Origin: Agapetus fuscipes
Taxonomy: Eukaryota; Arthropoda; Insecta; Trichoptera; Glossosomatidae
NCBI GenBank assembly: GCA_951799405.1
Contig: OX637332.1
Location: 30,232,832 to 30,296,831, forward strand
Length of the DNA stretch: 64,000 bases
Direction: 5' to 3'
The position numbers and the translations under genes are program-made. The notes under the pieces were generated by a model that did not search any database, was not told where the DNA came from, and saw nothing but the letters and a program-made list of their open reading frames with translations. This document shows positions 48,912 to 60,599 of the stretch, piece by piece (positions within the stretch are counted from its first letter, which is position 1; each line of letters opens with the position of its first letter).

Positions 48912-50254
48912 CTGCAACATCCAACGACTTACGGCCGGCTCGTCCTGCTCATTCGAGAACAGGGCTACCAGACCCAGCACACTCCAGCGCACTCCAGACA
49001 CGCACGCACCCTCACACTCATCTGATAGCCCGCTAACAGCTCTTCTAGCTCATAAAATCATTTAAAAAAATAATTGCTCCACGAGGAAGTCTAAACTTCC
49101 AAAAATAATTTCATCATTTTTTTTAAAAACATAGCTTCTACATTCATCACACTCTTACAGCATTCTTTAAATTGTCTGGTAGCCCCAAAATATAACTTGA
49201 AATGTATGCAAAAACTAATAAATGATCGCGTTATGATGAAGACTGTACCTCAATAAATAAAAAGTTTTTTTTTCAATCTAATTTGAGAACAGGATTTCCA
49301 GATTCTAAACGTCCGGGCGTTCAAATAATCCGTCTGATAGCCCATCAAAGTGCATTCTTCTAACTAACAAAATGATGAAAATAAAAAAAAATGTGATTTA
49401 GATACGGAGTGTGTCTATTATAGCTTTATCCTATTGGTTGACCGGTGGGAACGTAAAAAAATGACATCGAATGGTTGGAGAGTTAAAATGATACGTTGTA
49501 TTAAAATTATGTTAGTCGGTGCTAAGCCACCAATATGAAAACAAATTGTATTCTTAACATTAAAAGTTATTCTGTTCGCTACAACTTTGATTTCAGGAAA
49601 TATCTTGAATGTGATTGTCTCTAACTTTTCTATGCTTTATTTTTTCTGCTAGCTTTTTCCTACAAAAAATGATTTTTTAAAGAAACAATAAGAAAGAATA
49701 TACATATTATAATATTAATTTCTCACGCTCACCTGTTTCTATGTATGCAAGTATAAAACTAAAATGAATCACATTTATGATTATTGGCTATTTTTTTGCA
49801 TTCGTCATTTCGATGCGATATGAACTTCAGCGATGGGGTTTTTCATTTTTGGAGTTGTTTAATTTTATTGCTGAGCCCACGCAGCACTTGGCGCCTAATA
49901 CGCCAGAATTTAAATATTAAATCAACATCAAAGGAGAGAACAGTATTTGATAAAAGGAACAAATAATATCTACCATTATGAAAATAAAGAAACGCATTAA
50001 TGTAAATAAGGAAAAATATAAAAAATCTGGCCAGATTTTTTCGTTTTATGTTTTGAGCATCGCGTTTTTTTTTGTGCAATAAAAAATATAATTCATTAAA
50101 ATATAAAAATGATCTTTCATTTTCATCATTTTGTCCTAAAAAATTAAAATGGCATATTTAAAAAAAAACTGACAGTGTAACATCGTAAAGAAGGAATAAT
50201 TATTTTAAAACATCGTTTATTGTAAAAACTAATGTTTGAGAAGTCAACTTTAAA
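48912..50254. other. Intron, nothing recognised
   Basis: No element of the dispersed families. A short G+C-rich start (48925-49040), then A+T-rich. Confidence 0.5.
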
Positions 50255-50570
50255 ATAATTGAATACACGTTTATTTATTCGAAAAGAATTGATTAATATA
50301 ATTAAAAAAACAATTATTTTCACAAAAACAATTAAAATTAAGCGTTGTTGTAACCACTTTATATGAGTACATTGCAATAACGTAAGTATATACTATATAA
50401 GTACATAAATTATAACTGAAGATGATAGTCAGCTATTGAAAACTTTATTTCAATGTACTCATATAAAGTGGTTAAAACAACGTTTAATATTTGTTTGTTT
50501 TTCTGACAATAATTGCGTATTTTTAAAAATATATTAATCAATTCTTTTCGAATAAATAAACGTGTTTTTG
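50255..50570. repeat. Long inverted repeat of about 110-bp arms
   Basis: ACGTTTATTTATTCGAAAAG ... CACTTTATATGAGTACATTG (50266-50374) is repeated inverted at 50454-50568, around a spacer of about 80 bases. There is no coding content. It may be a foldback or short inverted-repeat element. Confidence 0.85.
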
Positions 50571-51164
50571 ATTATGGTTTACCACAGTGTTTCGCTTGAA
50601 AATTTTGAATTTTATTATAAAATTTGAGTTTACAATAATAATAATTATTAGCTATTTTTACTTATTTCGACAAAATATAATACAAGCACAAAAATTATAG
50701 TGCTTTAGTTTGTAGTAAAAGCCTATTAAGAAAAAAGGTTTTGTGTTAAATTTAACATTACGCCTTCATGAACCATTAATGTTTCTCTAAGAAGGCGTTA
50801 AGTATTGAATTGAAGGATTGTGTCAATGCGGTTGGTAACAGTCTATAAAATTATTATTTGGGATGGCGAACGCCCAAAGCGCTGATTTAGACGGTTTTAA
50901 ACGGAAAACAAAAACATTGGGCGTAATCCGTTCTTAAGCCGATTTTCTCCGGTATTAAATTTGCGAGTAAGCCCCCGAACACCTGGGCAGCTGCTGCAGG
51001 CGTTTGGGCGAAAGCTTGAAAAATAATGTGATCAAGCGTTTGATCATTGTGACGCTTATTTCATTTGCTTAAGCAAGGAATAAACTTAGTTGAAACAAGT
51101 CTTCCAGAAAAGAAAATTACATTTATTTTTCTCACATATAAAGAATTTCCAAAAAAAAAAAACT
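50571..51164. other. Intron, nothing recognised
   Basis: A less A+T-rich part at 50860-51010 shows no frame. Confidence 0.5.
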
Positions 51165-51470
51165 AAGCAACATAGCTGCACATGTAGTGTGACTTCTTGT
51201 CACGTTATCCCGGAAGGGGTCGCATGTAGCGAGTGAAATTTATTACTTTTATAGGTAAGGGGCCCAGCGTTACGTCAACAATTTCAGTTTCCCAGCTCCT
51301 GACGGGGCTTGTACTCATTTCTTGTGAAAGCTGAGTAAAGCCTTGCTGGTATTTTATATTGGGTTTAAAGTAAACACCGAAATGAGAAATCATTTCTGAC
51401 ATCCTCGGTAAGATTCGTACCCGAGCTCTTGGCAAGAAAATGTAAGCATTATACCAACTCAACTATCGAC
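51165..51470 (-). mobile_element. Element C, full but diverged
   Basis: Left end CATAGCTGCACATGTAGTG. Head with box B-like GGGTACGAATC (minus strand) and GAGTTGGTATAATG box A region. Confidence 0.8.
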
Positions 51471-51799
51471 TTGTAATATTCATTAATTAATGATATTTGC
51501 AAACTTTTCCGGCCGGAGAATGTAAGTTTCACATTAAACCAATGTTATGAATATGAATTACGGTAGAAATAACTCAATTCTGAAAAATCACGTTTCAAGA
51601 TTCTAGTTTTGTCTAACAGCAAAATAATTGAAACGGCTCAGTTTTTTCATGACAGAACAACAACAAAAACTCTGCCGTGGATTGACAAAACTTAAATTTT
51701 GGGTACCATTGCTTATAGAGCAAGATTCTCAAAAGATTGGCTTTGAGTATGCTTCAAAATGCGTGGGTTTCACGTTACAATAGTCAAGTATCTCAACAC
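51471..51799. other. Intron, nothing recognised
   Basis: No recognisable element. Confidence 0.5.
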
Positions 51800-52330
51800 G
51801 AACGAAATTATTCTATGAGCCTCTACGCTCGTGAGATTCTTCTACGAGCCTCTACGCGATCGTGATTCTAGTTACAGTCTCTACGTGTCTTGAAACGAGC
51901 GAGATTCTTCTATGAACTTCTACAAGAGCGAGAGTCTAGTTACAGTCTCAACGCGTCTCGATACGAGCGAGATTCTTCTATGAACCGCTACGCCAGCGAA
52001 ATTCTAGTTACGTAGAGACTAAAAGGTCTCTACGTGTCTCGAAATGATTTTCTTCTATGAACCTCTCTACGTGTCTCGAGCCGAAATTCTTCTATGAAGC
52101 TCTACGCGAGCGAGATTTTTCTATGAACCTCTACGCAAGCGGGATTTAAGTTACAGTCGCTGCGTTTCTCGATACGAGCAAGACTTTTCTATGAACCTCT
52201 ACGCCAGCGAAATTCTAGTAACAATGATATTCTTCTATGAAACTCTCTACGTGTCTCGAACCGAGATTCTTCTATGAACCTCTACGCGAGCGGGATTTTA
52301 GTTACAGTCGCTGCGTGTCTCGGAACGAGC
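51800..52330. repeat. G+C-rich degenerate minisatellite of about 68 bp
   Basis: Repeated blocks: CGAGCGAGATTCTTCTATGA, ACCTCTACGCGAGCG, ATTCTAGTTACAGTCTCTAC, GTGTCTCGA. Units vary and some are truncated, about eight in total. TTCTTCTATGAA and TCTCGAAACGAG blocks recall the heat-shock/TATA region of the LTR-like elements, but homology is not proven. Confidence 0.85.
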
Positions 52331-52530
52331 GGGATTTTCGCGAGAGGCGGGCGTCTCAGATCGTCTGCCCGGTCAGTGAGCCGCCTCTTTGCTGGGCTGA
52401 CCCGGAGGCAGCGCCGTTGCCAGGCAACGCGATCGATCGTCGCCGAGCCCGCACTCACACGGGCACAAGACCCTCTACTGTACTGAGCTCGCTCCGTCTG
52501 TAGAATCACATAGATTTCAGGCTTCAATTC
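52331..52530. promoter_or_regulatory. G+C-rich patch with a palindromic X-box-like site
   Basis: 52416-52428 is GTTGCCAGGCAAC, a perfect palindrome around one base that fits the RFX-family X-box consensus. The surrounding 200 bases are CpG-rich. Whether it acts as an enhancer or promoter within the Rdl intron is unknown. Confidence 0.35.
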
Positions 52531-53239
52531 GAGGTATTTAATTTACTTGCGAGCACTGAAAGGCAGACTGTGTTCAGGTGATGCGAGTTGTACGTTGAGT
52601 TCATTATTTTACTTTGAGTTACTTGATATGATTAAGTCTAATTTAGTCTTTATTATTTCAGGATATTCAAGTCATGTTCCATTCTTTTTAATGACGTGTA
52701 TGTTAATATCATTTGGTATAGATAATTCTGTTAATAATAGAACAACAGAAAAAATACTTATTTTGATCTTGCAACAAATACTTAATAAATGAATAGTTCA
52801 GTTTTTTTAAACCAACATCAATTTAAATGTCGTTTTTTGACGTTTTTTTGAACTTCAATATAATGTATCATATCTTGAATATAATGAATATTGTATCGCT
52901 TAAAGCTAAATAAACAAGAAATCAATTCTTTTGAGTGTATGCAAAAAAAAAGCAACCAACATTGCGCACTCTATATTATTCTTACCTCGTTGTTCTGTAA
53001 CCAGCTGATGCTAAATACAACAATAAAAAATGCTCAGCCTTTTGACGGCTAAAAAGTACACTATAACACAAGAGATATGACTGTTTTTTTTCCGCTAGGG
53101 GTATAAACAGATTCCCCTGAAATGGGAGAGCGGTCGATAGAGCTCAAAGAATAACTTGAGAACTTGTTTGTAAAATGTCAGAGTGAAGTGTACGCAGTAA
53201 GCACGTATATCAGAGAATCTGTTCACTTATACATGGAAT
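52531..53239. other. Intron, nothing recognised
   Basis: A+T-rich with an 81-codon chance frame (52547-52792). Confidence 0.5.
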
Positions 53240-53492
53240 CTATAATAATCTATATCTAAGTTGCAAGGATATATTCATTCAAAGCTCTCAGATGTATGCC
53301 CACAAACAAACACGTGTAGTTCGCGCTTACAAATGCTGATTGTGTACTTACAAATAAAATCCAAACCTCAAATGAACATAAGCCCTGCAACTCTTACCGA
53401 CATTCCCTGAAACAGGGGTGACATTGGCAAAGTGAACCATTTTTTACAGTATGGGTGGTCAGCCTCATACCAACCTATAAGTCAAGGAATAA
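53240..53492 (-). mobile_element. Element A, full copy
   Basis: TCTAAGTTGCAAGGATATAT ... CTATAAGTCAAGGAAT. Nearly identical to the copy at 17640, so these two are recent or share a source. Confidence 0.88.
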
Positions 53493-55511
53493 AAAATCTT
53501 ATAAGGAGAAATATTGAAGTGTTTGTTTAATTCAAAGATGATAAAATGTTCATGAAAAAAATAAAAAGACAATTACACTCTGTAAACTTGTTTGACCAAT
53601 ACTAAAGCTTAATTAAACATTAGGTGTGTTATATCATTTTAGCAACCATTGTTTGACAACTTCATAAGAAATAATTGAATAATTTCATTAATCAAAATAT
53701 GATTAAAATTATCCGAAATATGGATTCAAAAACTGACTCTTTTGAGTGTTTTTTCCGTATGTTTTGTTTTGTAGTTATATAACCATTTCATAAAAAAAGA
53801 ATAGAGTAAATGGTTAGATCTCTTCTGGTCTCATAAAATAAAGCACAATCTTTAAAAGCAAATGACGTTTTGGTTCTTTTAACCTTTTCTAGTATGAAAT
53901 CATTCCGGTACAACTTTTAGGTCAATTTTGCCTTTTTTTGTTGTTAATTTAAACTGAAATAAAAAACTAAAGAAAGCTTGAAGTAGCCTAAATTATTCCT
54001 ACTCACTCTAAGGATGAAATATTTTCAGGATCCATTCACGTAAAATTGTACTTTTTTCAGTTTATTATAAATGCACAGCTCTTCAAAACAAAGCGTTTAT
54101 GCTGAGCGTTAACTTTTTGACTTTATAAGAGCGTCACAATACACGCTGAACGTTTTGAAACAATGAACGTGAAAAAAAACATTCAAAGTGTATACTTTGA
54201 GCAGAGCATTTCTTTTTTTTTTTCAACACAGCGCTTGCAATCTTTAGTTTTTTTTTTTACGTCTGTTGTATTTTTTAAGCAAACCAATTATATTTCTGCA
54301 CCTAAAAATGCAACGTCTATAGTTTACAGTCTGCTAAGACGGCTCATTTTAGTTTGATTATTTTTTAAACAAGATATTCTGAAATAATACATACGGGTTT
54401 TTGTACTCTTCAAAGAAATATTAATTAACAATGAGGTCGGAACATTTTTGGATTTGGAGCTTTTTTCTCGGCGAGCACACATCAGTCTAGTGCGGGTTTG
54501 TCGTCCTTAGCAACCAGTAGAAAAAAAATTGTATTCCTTTTTTTTATCTAGCAATATTTTCTATGCCAATGCATAGGCGGACAAAAAAAATCTATCTACT
54601 TGAAGTTGTAAAAATTGTAAAAAAAATCTATTTGCACGACTGGATTTGTAAAAAAAATATATTATCAAATAGATAAATTTATATATTTTTTAATTTTTTT
54701 AAATCTCTTAATTTTTTTTACTTAAAAACAAAAATAAGCTTGGTGCCTCATCTATGATCTATAATCCAGACAAATTAGTATATATTTTTGTTGTTGTTAA
54801 AGTCGTCATCTCTTGTTAATTTGCTAATGTTTTTGTTAAAATTTACAAAATTAAAATTATAATAATAATCTAGAAACTGCACCACAACGCCGACATTCAA
54901 TTTACTTAGATGCTTTCCTGCTACGAAATCTGGCCAGATTAATAAACGATAAAATAATATTGATTAATATTTATAAGCGCATTTTGTATCGATTTGGGGG
55001 AGGGGGGAAACAAATTCAGATTAAATATGAGTCAATTTAACAAAACTATTATTTACAGAAAAAAAACGATCAAAGATAAAAATTAAAAAAACGACGCCGA
55101 TGTTTTGAATTTCAGCGCTTTGTGAATAAATCACTAAGAAAATGATATCCGCACCCCGAGTATTAAAACAATACAAACAAACTAGACCACAGAGCTTTGC
55201 TTAAATTATACAAAAACTAAAACGCTCACGGACGATGCTGTTTTAGTTTTAGTATATTTTTTAGTAAACGCTTTGGATGAGTTTAAGCGTAGAGTTCAAT
55301 ATTTTGGATGCTGGTTTGTAAAATAATTGATAAACAAGCATTCGCAATGCTGCAACTACATTTCACACAAGAAATGCAGAAAATTTACAAGGCGAGTTTG
55401 AATTTTTCAAGTTGAAACTTTACATCCGAATACTTGGCATTTAATCTGAATTTTTCAAAGCGAGGAGAAATGTAAAATTTGTTTTTGTTCGAGTATTGTG
55501 AGTGCACTTAC
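53493..55511. other. A+T-rich intron up to exon 2
   Basis: No repeat family or frame was recognised. Confidence 0.55.
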
Positions 55512-55609
55512 CCCCGTAATTTGGTCTTACTCTTTTGTCATAGCTGACGCTAAAAGAATCCAGAATGGCGGAAATGTTGACGTCACCAAACATGCCACCC
55601 CCTCCACTC
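55512..55609 (-). CDS. Rdl: Rdl GABA receptor, exon 2 (start of the extracellular domain)
   Basis: The minus strand shows an acceptor (TTCACAG), 98 exonic bases and a strong donor (GTAAGT). The frame entering at phase 2 reads a Gly-rich start, then [20 protein letters not shown] and RPNYGG. This is the conserved N-terminal helix and first beta strand of insect RDL, the GABA-gated chloride channel of neuronal membranes. The Asn-Ile-Ser is a glycosylation sequon. The exon leaves in phase 1 (TAC GGG G), matching the alternative exons 3. The Gly run at the start is where the mature protein begins in other insects, so the signal peptide exon should lie upstream, above 64000, and I did not find it. 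Length and splice phase fit Drosophila Rdl exon 2 as I remember it. A paralogous subunit (Grd, Lcch3) is unlikely because the match is near residue-for-residue. Confidence 0.95.
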
Positions 55610-55683
55610 CTGTGAACAGAAAGAAAAACATGGCAATTAGTATAAGATACTATAATCTGTAATCTGACTTGAAAAGATACTGT

Positions 55684-56087
55684 AGTTATTTTGGGTTCGG
55701 ATAGACTTAAAACAAAAAAAAACAGGTTTTCCTTTTTGGATATTTATTTACACTTAATTTATTTGACAATTTTGTATTTATTTTTAACACTTTTAGCAAC
55801 TTAAATTTATTTCACAGTTCAGCACCTTACACGTCTTGTTCTTCGATCAAAGGCGAATATGTATCTGCTCTCCTGCACCCAATTTCGCTCCTTATATACC
55901 CCAGAGACAAAAGTCTCTAGGGACCAATTTCCTAGCACACTCTCGAACGCTCTACTCTTCGCTCTCGAACGCTCTCTAGCTTCGAGAGTACAACGAGATT
56001 ATTTCATTTCTAGATTTCTTAAGCCTATAATAATTATTTCTACCTACGATGTACACCTAAATTAATCTACTATTTACATAAAAATAC
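55684..56087 (-). mobile_element. LTR-like element with TATA box inside element A
   Basis: Reversed, it reads TTTTATGTAAATAG, repeated GCGTTCGAGAG blocks, GGGGTATATAAGGAGCG, CTGTGAAATAAATTTAAG and GGAAAACC, the same order as at 7179-7795. It lies at the same place in element A (after GATA) as that copy but in the opposite orientation. Possible flanking repeats ATAC are only four bases. Confidence 0.6.
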
Positions 56088-56153
56088 ATTACATTTAAGA
56101 TTCATAATGTTAAATGCCCTGGCTTTTACACATGCCGCATATGAACCTACAAT

Positions 56154-57641
56154 TAGGGATTGCAATTGCTGGATCCCTCATCCAGCAATCCAGCTGGATC
56201 CAGCGCATTTTTCGGCCTGCTGGATCCAGCCCCGGCTGCTGGATCCAGCGCTGCGGATCCGCAAGTATAAAACTTTCCAAATAATGGCGCAAAGTCTAGC
56301 TTGCCAGCATTGGCGCTTTGCTAGATGCTTTTACAGTTCGGCGAGAGCGATGTCGCCGCTCTATTATGATGACAAAGACATGGACACCAATGAAGGCTTA
56401 TTAGTAATAATTGAACAAACACCAGCTGAACATGAAGTGATTCAGCGATACAGTGAACTTTTTAATAAAATGCGAAAAGTTGCAAAGACTTTTAAAAGAT
56501 CACCTACCAAAGATGAGATCTTTTTGCAAAAATATATAAAGGAAGCAAAGGGCAAAGAATTGAGTCTGATTCTTGACTGCTGCACTAGGTGGAACAGTTT
56601 GCTCAGCATGCTGGAACGTTTTTGCTGAAAGTTGAAAAGTTTGCATCGATAAAACCTTCATAGACACTGCCTCAGAAACTAAATTCTCAGCAGACGAGTG
56701 GTCACTAATCAGTGAGTTGATCGCCAGGACGCCAGTTTTCAACCGGTTAAGCTGGTCGTTGAAGTTCTCTCCAGAAGAGAGCCGAGTTTGATAACTGCTG
56801 ACACATCACACAACCCTAAAATTTGTCTTAGACAAACTAAAAAGCCAGGACATAATCTTGAGTGCAGATTTTTCTGAGGCACTCCACAACAGAATCAAAG
56901 AACGGCATCTTACCGATGTCAAAGGTGTGCAGATTTATCTACAGAACCCGAAGAAGTATGACGAAGAAATTTCCAAAAAAATATGCAATGCGTCAGGAGA
57001 TGAAAATATGCTGAATCGTGTAAACGAATATTTAGTGGAACCATCAACAGTGCAAGAGCAAGAAGATATAATGGAAGTAAAAAACTATGAACAGGATAAA
57101 CCGGATTCACTGAATTTGAATTGAAACAAGATCTGGGGATGAAGCTAAAATGTGAGAAAGAAAACCTAACAACCTAACTTTAATTTACGATTATTAACGT
57201 AAGATTACGATTATCAGAAACTAACCAACAAGCGTAGAGGCAGAAAGGGCCTTCTCTGCAGCCGGATATATATGCAGTTCATTAAGAAGCCGGTTGGGAG
57301 ACAATACCATTAATACCATTTGTTTCTTGAGATCATACTAGGTACCAGAAAAAAAAGATAAATTTTGTCTACATAAAAAGTCAAGAAAATACTTATTTTT
57401 GTTATAGCTTTTACTCTGTGTGTCTACTCTAAAAGTAAGAGTTTAAGTTATAATTTTGATTATTGTGATTTGTTATTTTGTTAAAATGTTTGATTAACAC
57501 ATTTCCTAAGTATTTACAAAAAAACAGTTCAATTTCTTCGAAAATCAATAAATTGCTGGATCCGCGCTGGATCCAGCTGGAATGATGTTGATCCAGCAAA
57601 AATCCAGCTGGATTGAAAATGCTGCTGGATTGCAATCCCTA
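56154..57641 (+). mobile_element. hAT transposon with perfect ends and target duplication
   Basis: The 13-base terminal inverted repeat TAGGGATTGCAAT is at both ends, and the 8-base duplication CCTACAAT flanks exactly (56146-56153, 57642-57649). The subterminal regions carry many copies of GCTGGATCCAGC-type palindromes, probably transposase binding sites. The length of 1488 bp is short for an autonomous hAT (usually above 2.5 kb), so it is internally deleted. Confidence 0.93.
56282..57340 (+). pseudogene. hAT transposase remnants
   Basis: Three broken blocks lie inside the hAT ends. 56380-56627 reads EGLLVIIEQTPAEHEVIQRY and SLILDCCTRWNSLLSMLERF, the RNase H-like region with the typical TRWNS motif. 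56858-57124 reads KERHLTDVKGVQIYLQNPKK. 57238-57335 reads EAERAFSAAGYICSSLRSRL and GDNTINTICFLRS, the C-terminal dimerisation domain. Frameshifts, stops and loss of the N-terminal BED finger make it inactive. Confidence 0.85.
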
Positions 57642-57711
57642 CCTACAATCAAAATGAATATTTTTTTACAGTATAGGTGGACAGCCTCATACCAACTTAT
57701 AAGTCAAGGAA

Positions 57712-58000
57712 TACTTACAATTAAGTATTTTAAACAAATAATCACCTAACAATATAACAATAAATAAAAAATCTACAAAACATCTTTTATAAAAATTGAG
57801 AATTTAGGTTTTGAAAGCCTTAGCCTTAATCGCCAGCATTACAGATCAACCGTCATTTTTTTCGGTCCTTACATACTTCTTTCATTTCATTCAGAGCCAT
57901 AACCTTTTTCATACAAGCTCTCCTTTTATTACGACTGGATATCCCATCCATTCGCTATTTCAGGAATTAGGTCCATCCATACCTTTCTAGGTCTTCCTCC
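57712..58000 (-). pseudogene. LINE RT C-terminus upstream of the split element A
   Basis: Inverse reading gives DLIPEIANGWDIQS-, RRACMKKVMALNEMKEVC- and RKKDG-like segments with a small deletion at the GACTGGATATCC position. Same LINE as at 19.4 and 43.7 kb. Confidence 0.7.
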
Positions 58001-58004
58001 AAGA

Positions 58005-58665
58005 TCATATTAAATGCATTTCCATAAGCAGACACGTATAAGTTCGCGCTTACACATGCCGCATGTGGAGCTTCAATATGAAAAACCCAAATCTCAAATG
58101 AACATCCCTGTAACAGCGGTGACATTGGCAAAATGAACTATTTTTTGTACAGTATGGGTGGTCAGCCTCATACCAAGCTACAAGTCAAGGAATACAAACA
58201 ATTAATTACAGTTAACTATATAAAACAAACAATCAGTAAGTCAATCCGTACATATAAGTTAGCCTCTGAAGAAGACACGTACTATAGAATCACCTCGGAG
58301 TAGTCCATGCTTGTATAAGTGCATTGGAATGACGCTATGGTGAAAGAATAATCTAGTGAATGCGAGAAGAGATCAAAATGGTACGGAGAGAAGTCGCACA
58401 AAGCAATTCGCTGAGTCTAAATCTAAGTTGCAAAGATATGTATCATTTGAGATTCTTATTAAATGCATTCCCACAAGCAGACACGCATAATTTCGCGCTC
58501 ACACATGCCGCATGTGGACCTACAACATAAAAAACCCAATCTCAAATGAAAATAAGCCCTGCAACTCTTGCCGACCTTCCCTGAAAAAGGGGTGACATTG
58601 GCAAAGTGAACCATTTTTTACAGTATGGGTGGTCAACCTCATACCAACCTATCAGTCAAGGGAAA
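58005..58665 (-). mobile_element. Two element A copies
   Basis: 58005-58195 lacks the tail and part of the middle (TGAACATCCCTGTAACAGCG). 58415-58665 is full (AATCTAAGTTGCAAAGATAT ... CTATCAGTCAAGGG). A unique spacer of 220 bases lies between. Confidence 0.8.
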
Positions 58666-59635
58666 AGTGCTCATGATTGTCAAGTTGTGAAATAAATTGT
58701 GAAAAATAAATTCTGTAAAAAATAAATTATGTCATTTTAATTTCAAAGAGAATCAAGCAAAAACGTAACATTATTCAATTTCATTTAGCGTCGAAAGCAT
58801 ATTATTGATTAATGCAGATTCCCCAACGCAAGTCTTGTGATTTAATTTGAAGATGCAAAGAGGGGTTGAATGGTACTCAACCGAGGCGCCAGTCATTCCC
58901 ACTCGAGTGGCGATCCCAATCTGCCCTCCAAGCACAAAACTCAACAGTTTTGTTTCACTGAAAGTGTACGGAAATTTAAACCGCACACCTGGCGAGTGTT
59001 TAGGCGTCTGTACATTGTTTGCTCAAGTTTACACGTTAAGTTTTATACTTGGCATGCTGTCCTCTAGGAAGGGGTCGTTGAGAAGAGTGGATGGAACAAT
59101 ATTGTTCACAGAGGTGTGCCATGGCCTCGAGAATACTTGCATCAGTAAATACTCGAACTGAGGACCACTCAACTCTTCATAAATCGATTCCCCCGCTGTC
59201 ATAATGACGCACTTACTTAGCATTATCAGGTAATTGTTTTTTAATCAACATTTTTTAACGTTTTGTTTTGTCAACATGATAACTGTAAACCAACCCTCCA
59301 AAAATCACCTATTGATCAACTCGCAACTCGTAATTGCAACTCGCATGGGTTAAAAAAAAAACTCCCGTAAAACTGTTCCTGTTTATAATTTTTAACGCTT
59401 TTAAACATGTGATCGATTTCATTGCAAGGGGATTTAAATTTACGACTTACAATTTATAAAACTTCTCGGTTTTTTTTTCACTGAGAATATTATCAATGGT
59501 ATTATTTACTGGCAAAATGATACTTTCAGATAAAGAAAAGCACACTCGCAACCAAACAAAAGTCACTCGCAATTTGCGAGCTGGCAAATAGAATTTTGGA
59601 GGGTTGCTGTAAACTGTAACTCTCTCGCCATTCCG
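58666..59635. other. Sequence upstream of Rdl exon 2, nothing recognised
   Basis: Open frames of 60-104 codons at 58771-59223 overlap on both strands and show no known domain. The exon carrying the Rdl signal peptide was looked for here and not found. Confidence 0.45.
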
Positions 59636-60092
59636 CTAGGGGTGGCCAGAGCCTCTGCAGAGCTGCCTCCATTTCTTCCTATCCTGATATACCACTTTCA
59701 ACTCATTCATATCCATCACATTTTTTTATATGTATTTTCTTCTTTTACGCTCACTTTGTATATCCCATTCTATCACAATCTCCTCAATCTGATCACTCCA
59801 TACTTTTCTAGGTCGTCCTTTACCTCTCTTTCTTTTCACACTTCCTATGTATATGCACTTTGTCAGTCTATCATCATTCATTCAAAAATTATAGAAGGTT
59901 GTGGGTTCGAATCCCGGCGGGGCACAAAAAATATACCATTTATATTTTAATATTTGCTCTTCACTGGGTTCAAAAATTCATAAACCTTAACCAATTACCT
60001 ATCACCAAAGCTCCATCCAGCCTTACAGCAACTGGGTCGTGCTTGAGAATTGGCGCTTTGTAGCGACGACGACCAAGCTCGTAAAAAGGTCG
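59636..60092. mobile_element. LINE C-terminal fragment followed by element B
   Basis: 59636-59883 (minus) encodes RLTKCIYIGSVKRKRGKGRP, RKVWSDQIEEIVIEWDIQS and KKWRQLCRGS, a divergent relative of the element A LINE. 59890-60092 (plus) is element B from box B (GGGTTCGAATCCCGGCGGGG) to GACGACCAAGCTCG. Confidence 0.75.
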
Positions 60093-60107
60093 ATAAAAAA
60101 TGGAAAA

Positions 60108-60362
60108 AGGCTCAATTGGTAGAATGCTTGCATTCCATGCCGAGAACAAGTGTTCAATCTCAAGGTTTACTCAGCCTTCACAAGAAATGAAAACCAGCCC
60201 CCCTGGGAGCTGGGAAACTCCCACTTCAACTGAAAGTGGTTGGTGTGAAGCCGGCCCCCTTACCCGTAAAAATAAATAGGTCCCGAATGGCCACATGCGA
60301 CCCCTTCGGGGATAACGCAGGCAAGAAGTTACACTATATGTGTAGCTTAGTTGCGTTTTTTT
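60108..60362 (+). mobile_element. Element C on the plus strand
   Basis: GCTCAATTGGTAGAATGCTT (box A) and CATTCCATGCCGAGAAC, decayed box B (TGTTCAATCTC), body with GGAGCTGGGAAACTCCC, ending CACTATATGTGTAGCTTAG and a T-run. Confidence 0.85.
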
Positions 60363-60599
60363 TTTGCTCTCGGCCAACTGTTCGTAAACGCTTGGCTATT
60401 TTCGGCAACTGCTGCCTTCAATGGATCCACTCCGCCATTGTGCATCGTCGGTAATATTTAATTGAATACACGAGTGATATAATTGAGAGTTTGTCTGACA
60501 AGCGCAGCGTTTAGTTAGCCCAGGCAAACTTTAAATTAATACCAGTTCATGTTTTCACCGCGTACTCCCCTTTCCACATAAATCCTTCTTCTTCCTCTT
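60363..60599. other. Unique spacer, nothing recognised
   Basis: No recognisable element. Confidence 0.5.

Larger units (their letters stand above)
55651..57715 (-). mobile_element. Element A broken twice: by an LTR-like element and by a hAT transposon
   Basis: The pieces are 55651-55683 (tail TAATCTGACTTGAAAAGATA), 56088-56153 (CATTTAAGATTCATAATGTT ... ATGAACCTACAAT) and 57650-57712 (TTTTTTTACAGTATAGGTGG ... AAGTCAAGGAAT). They join into one minus-strand element A when the two insertions are removed. It continues into the LINE 3' end at 57712-58000. Confidence 0.85.

Noticed and set aside
52237..52527. Rdl signal-peptide exon
   Set aside because: It lies downstream of exon 2 in the transcript, and no hydrophobic leader with a matching splice phase was found.
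56107..56628. 173-codon frame as a host gene
   Set aside because: It begins in element A and crosses the hAT terminal repeat; the recognisable part is hAT transposase.
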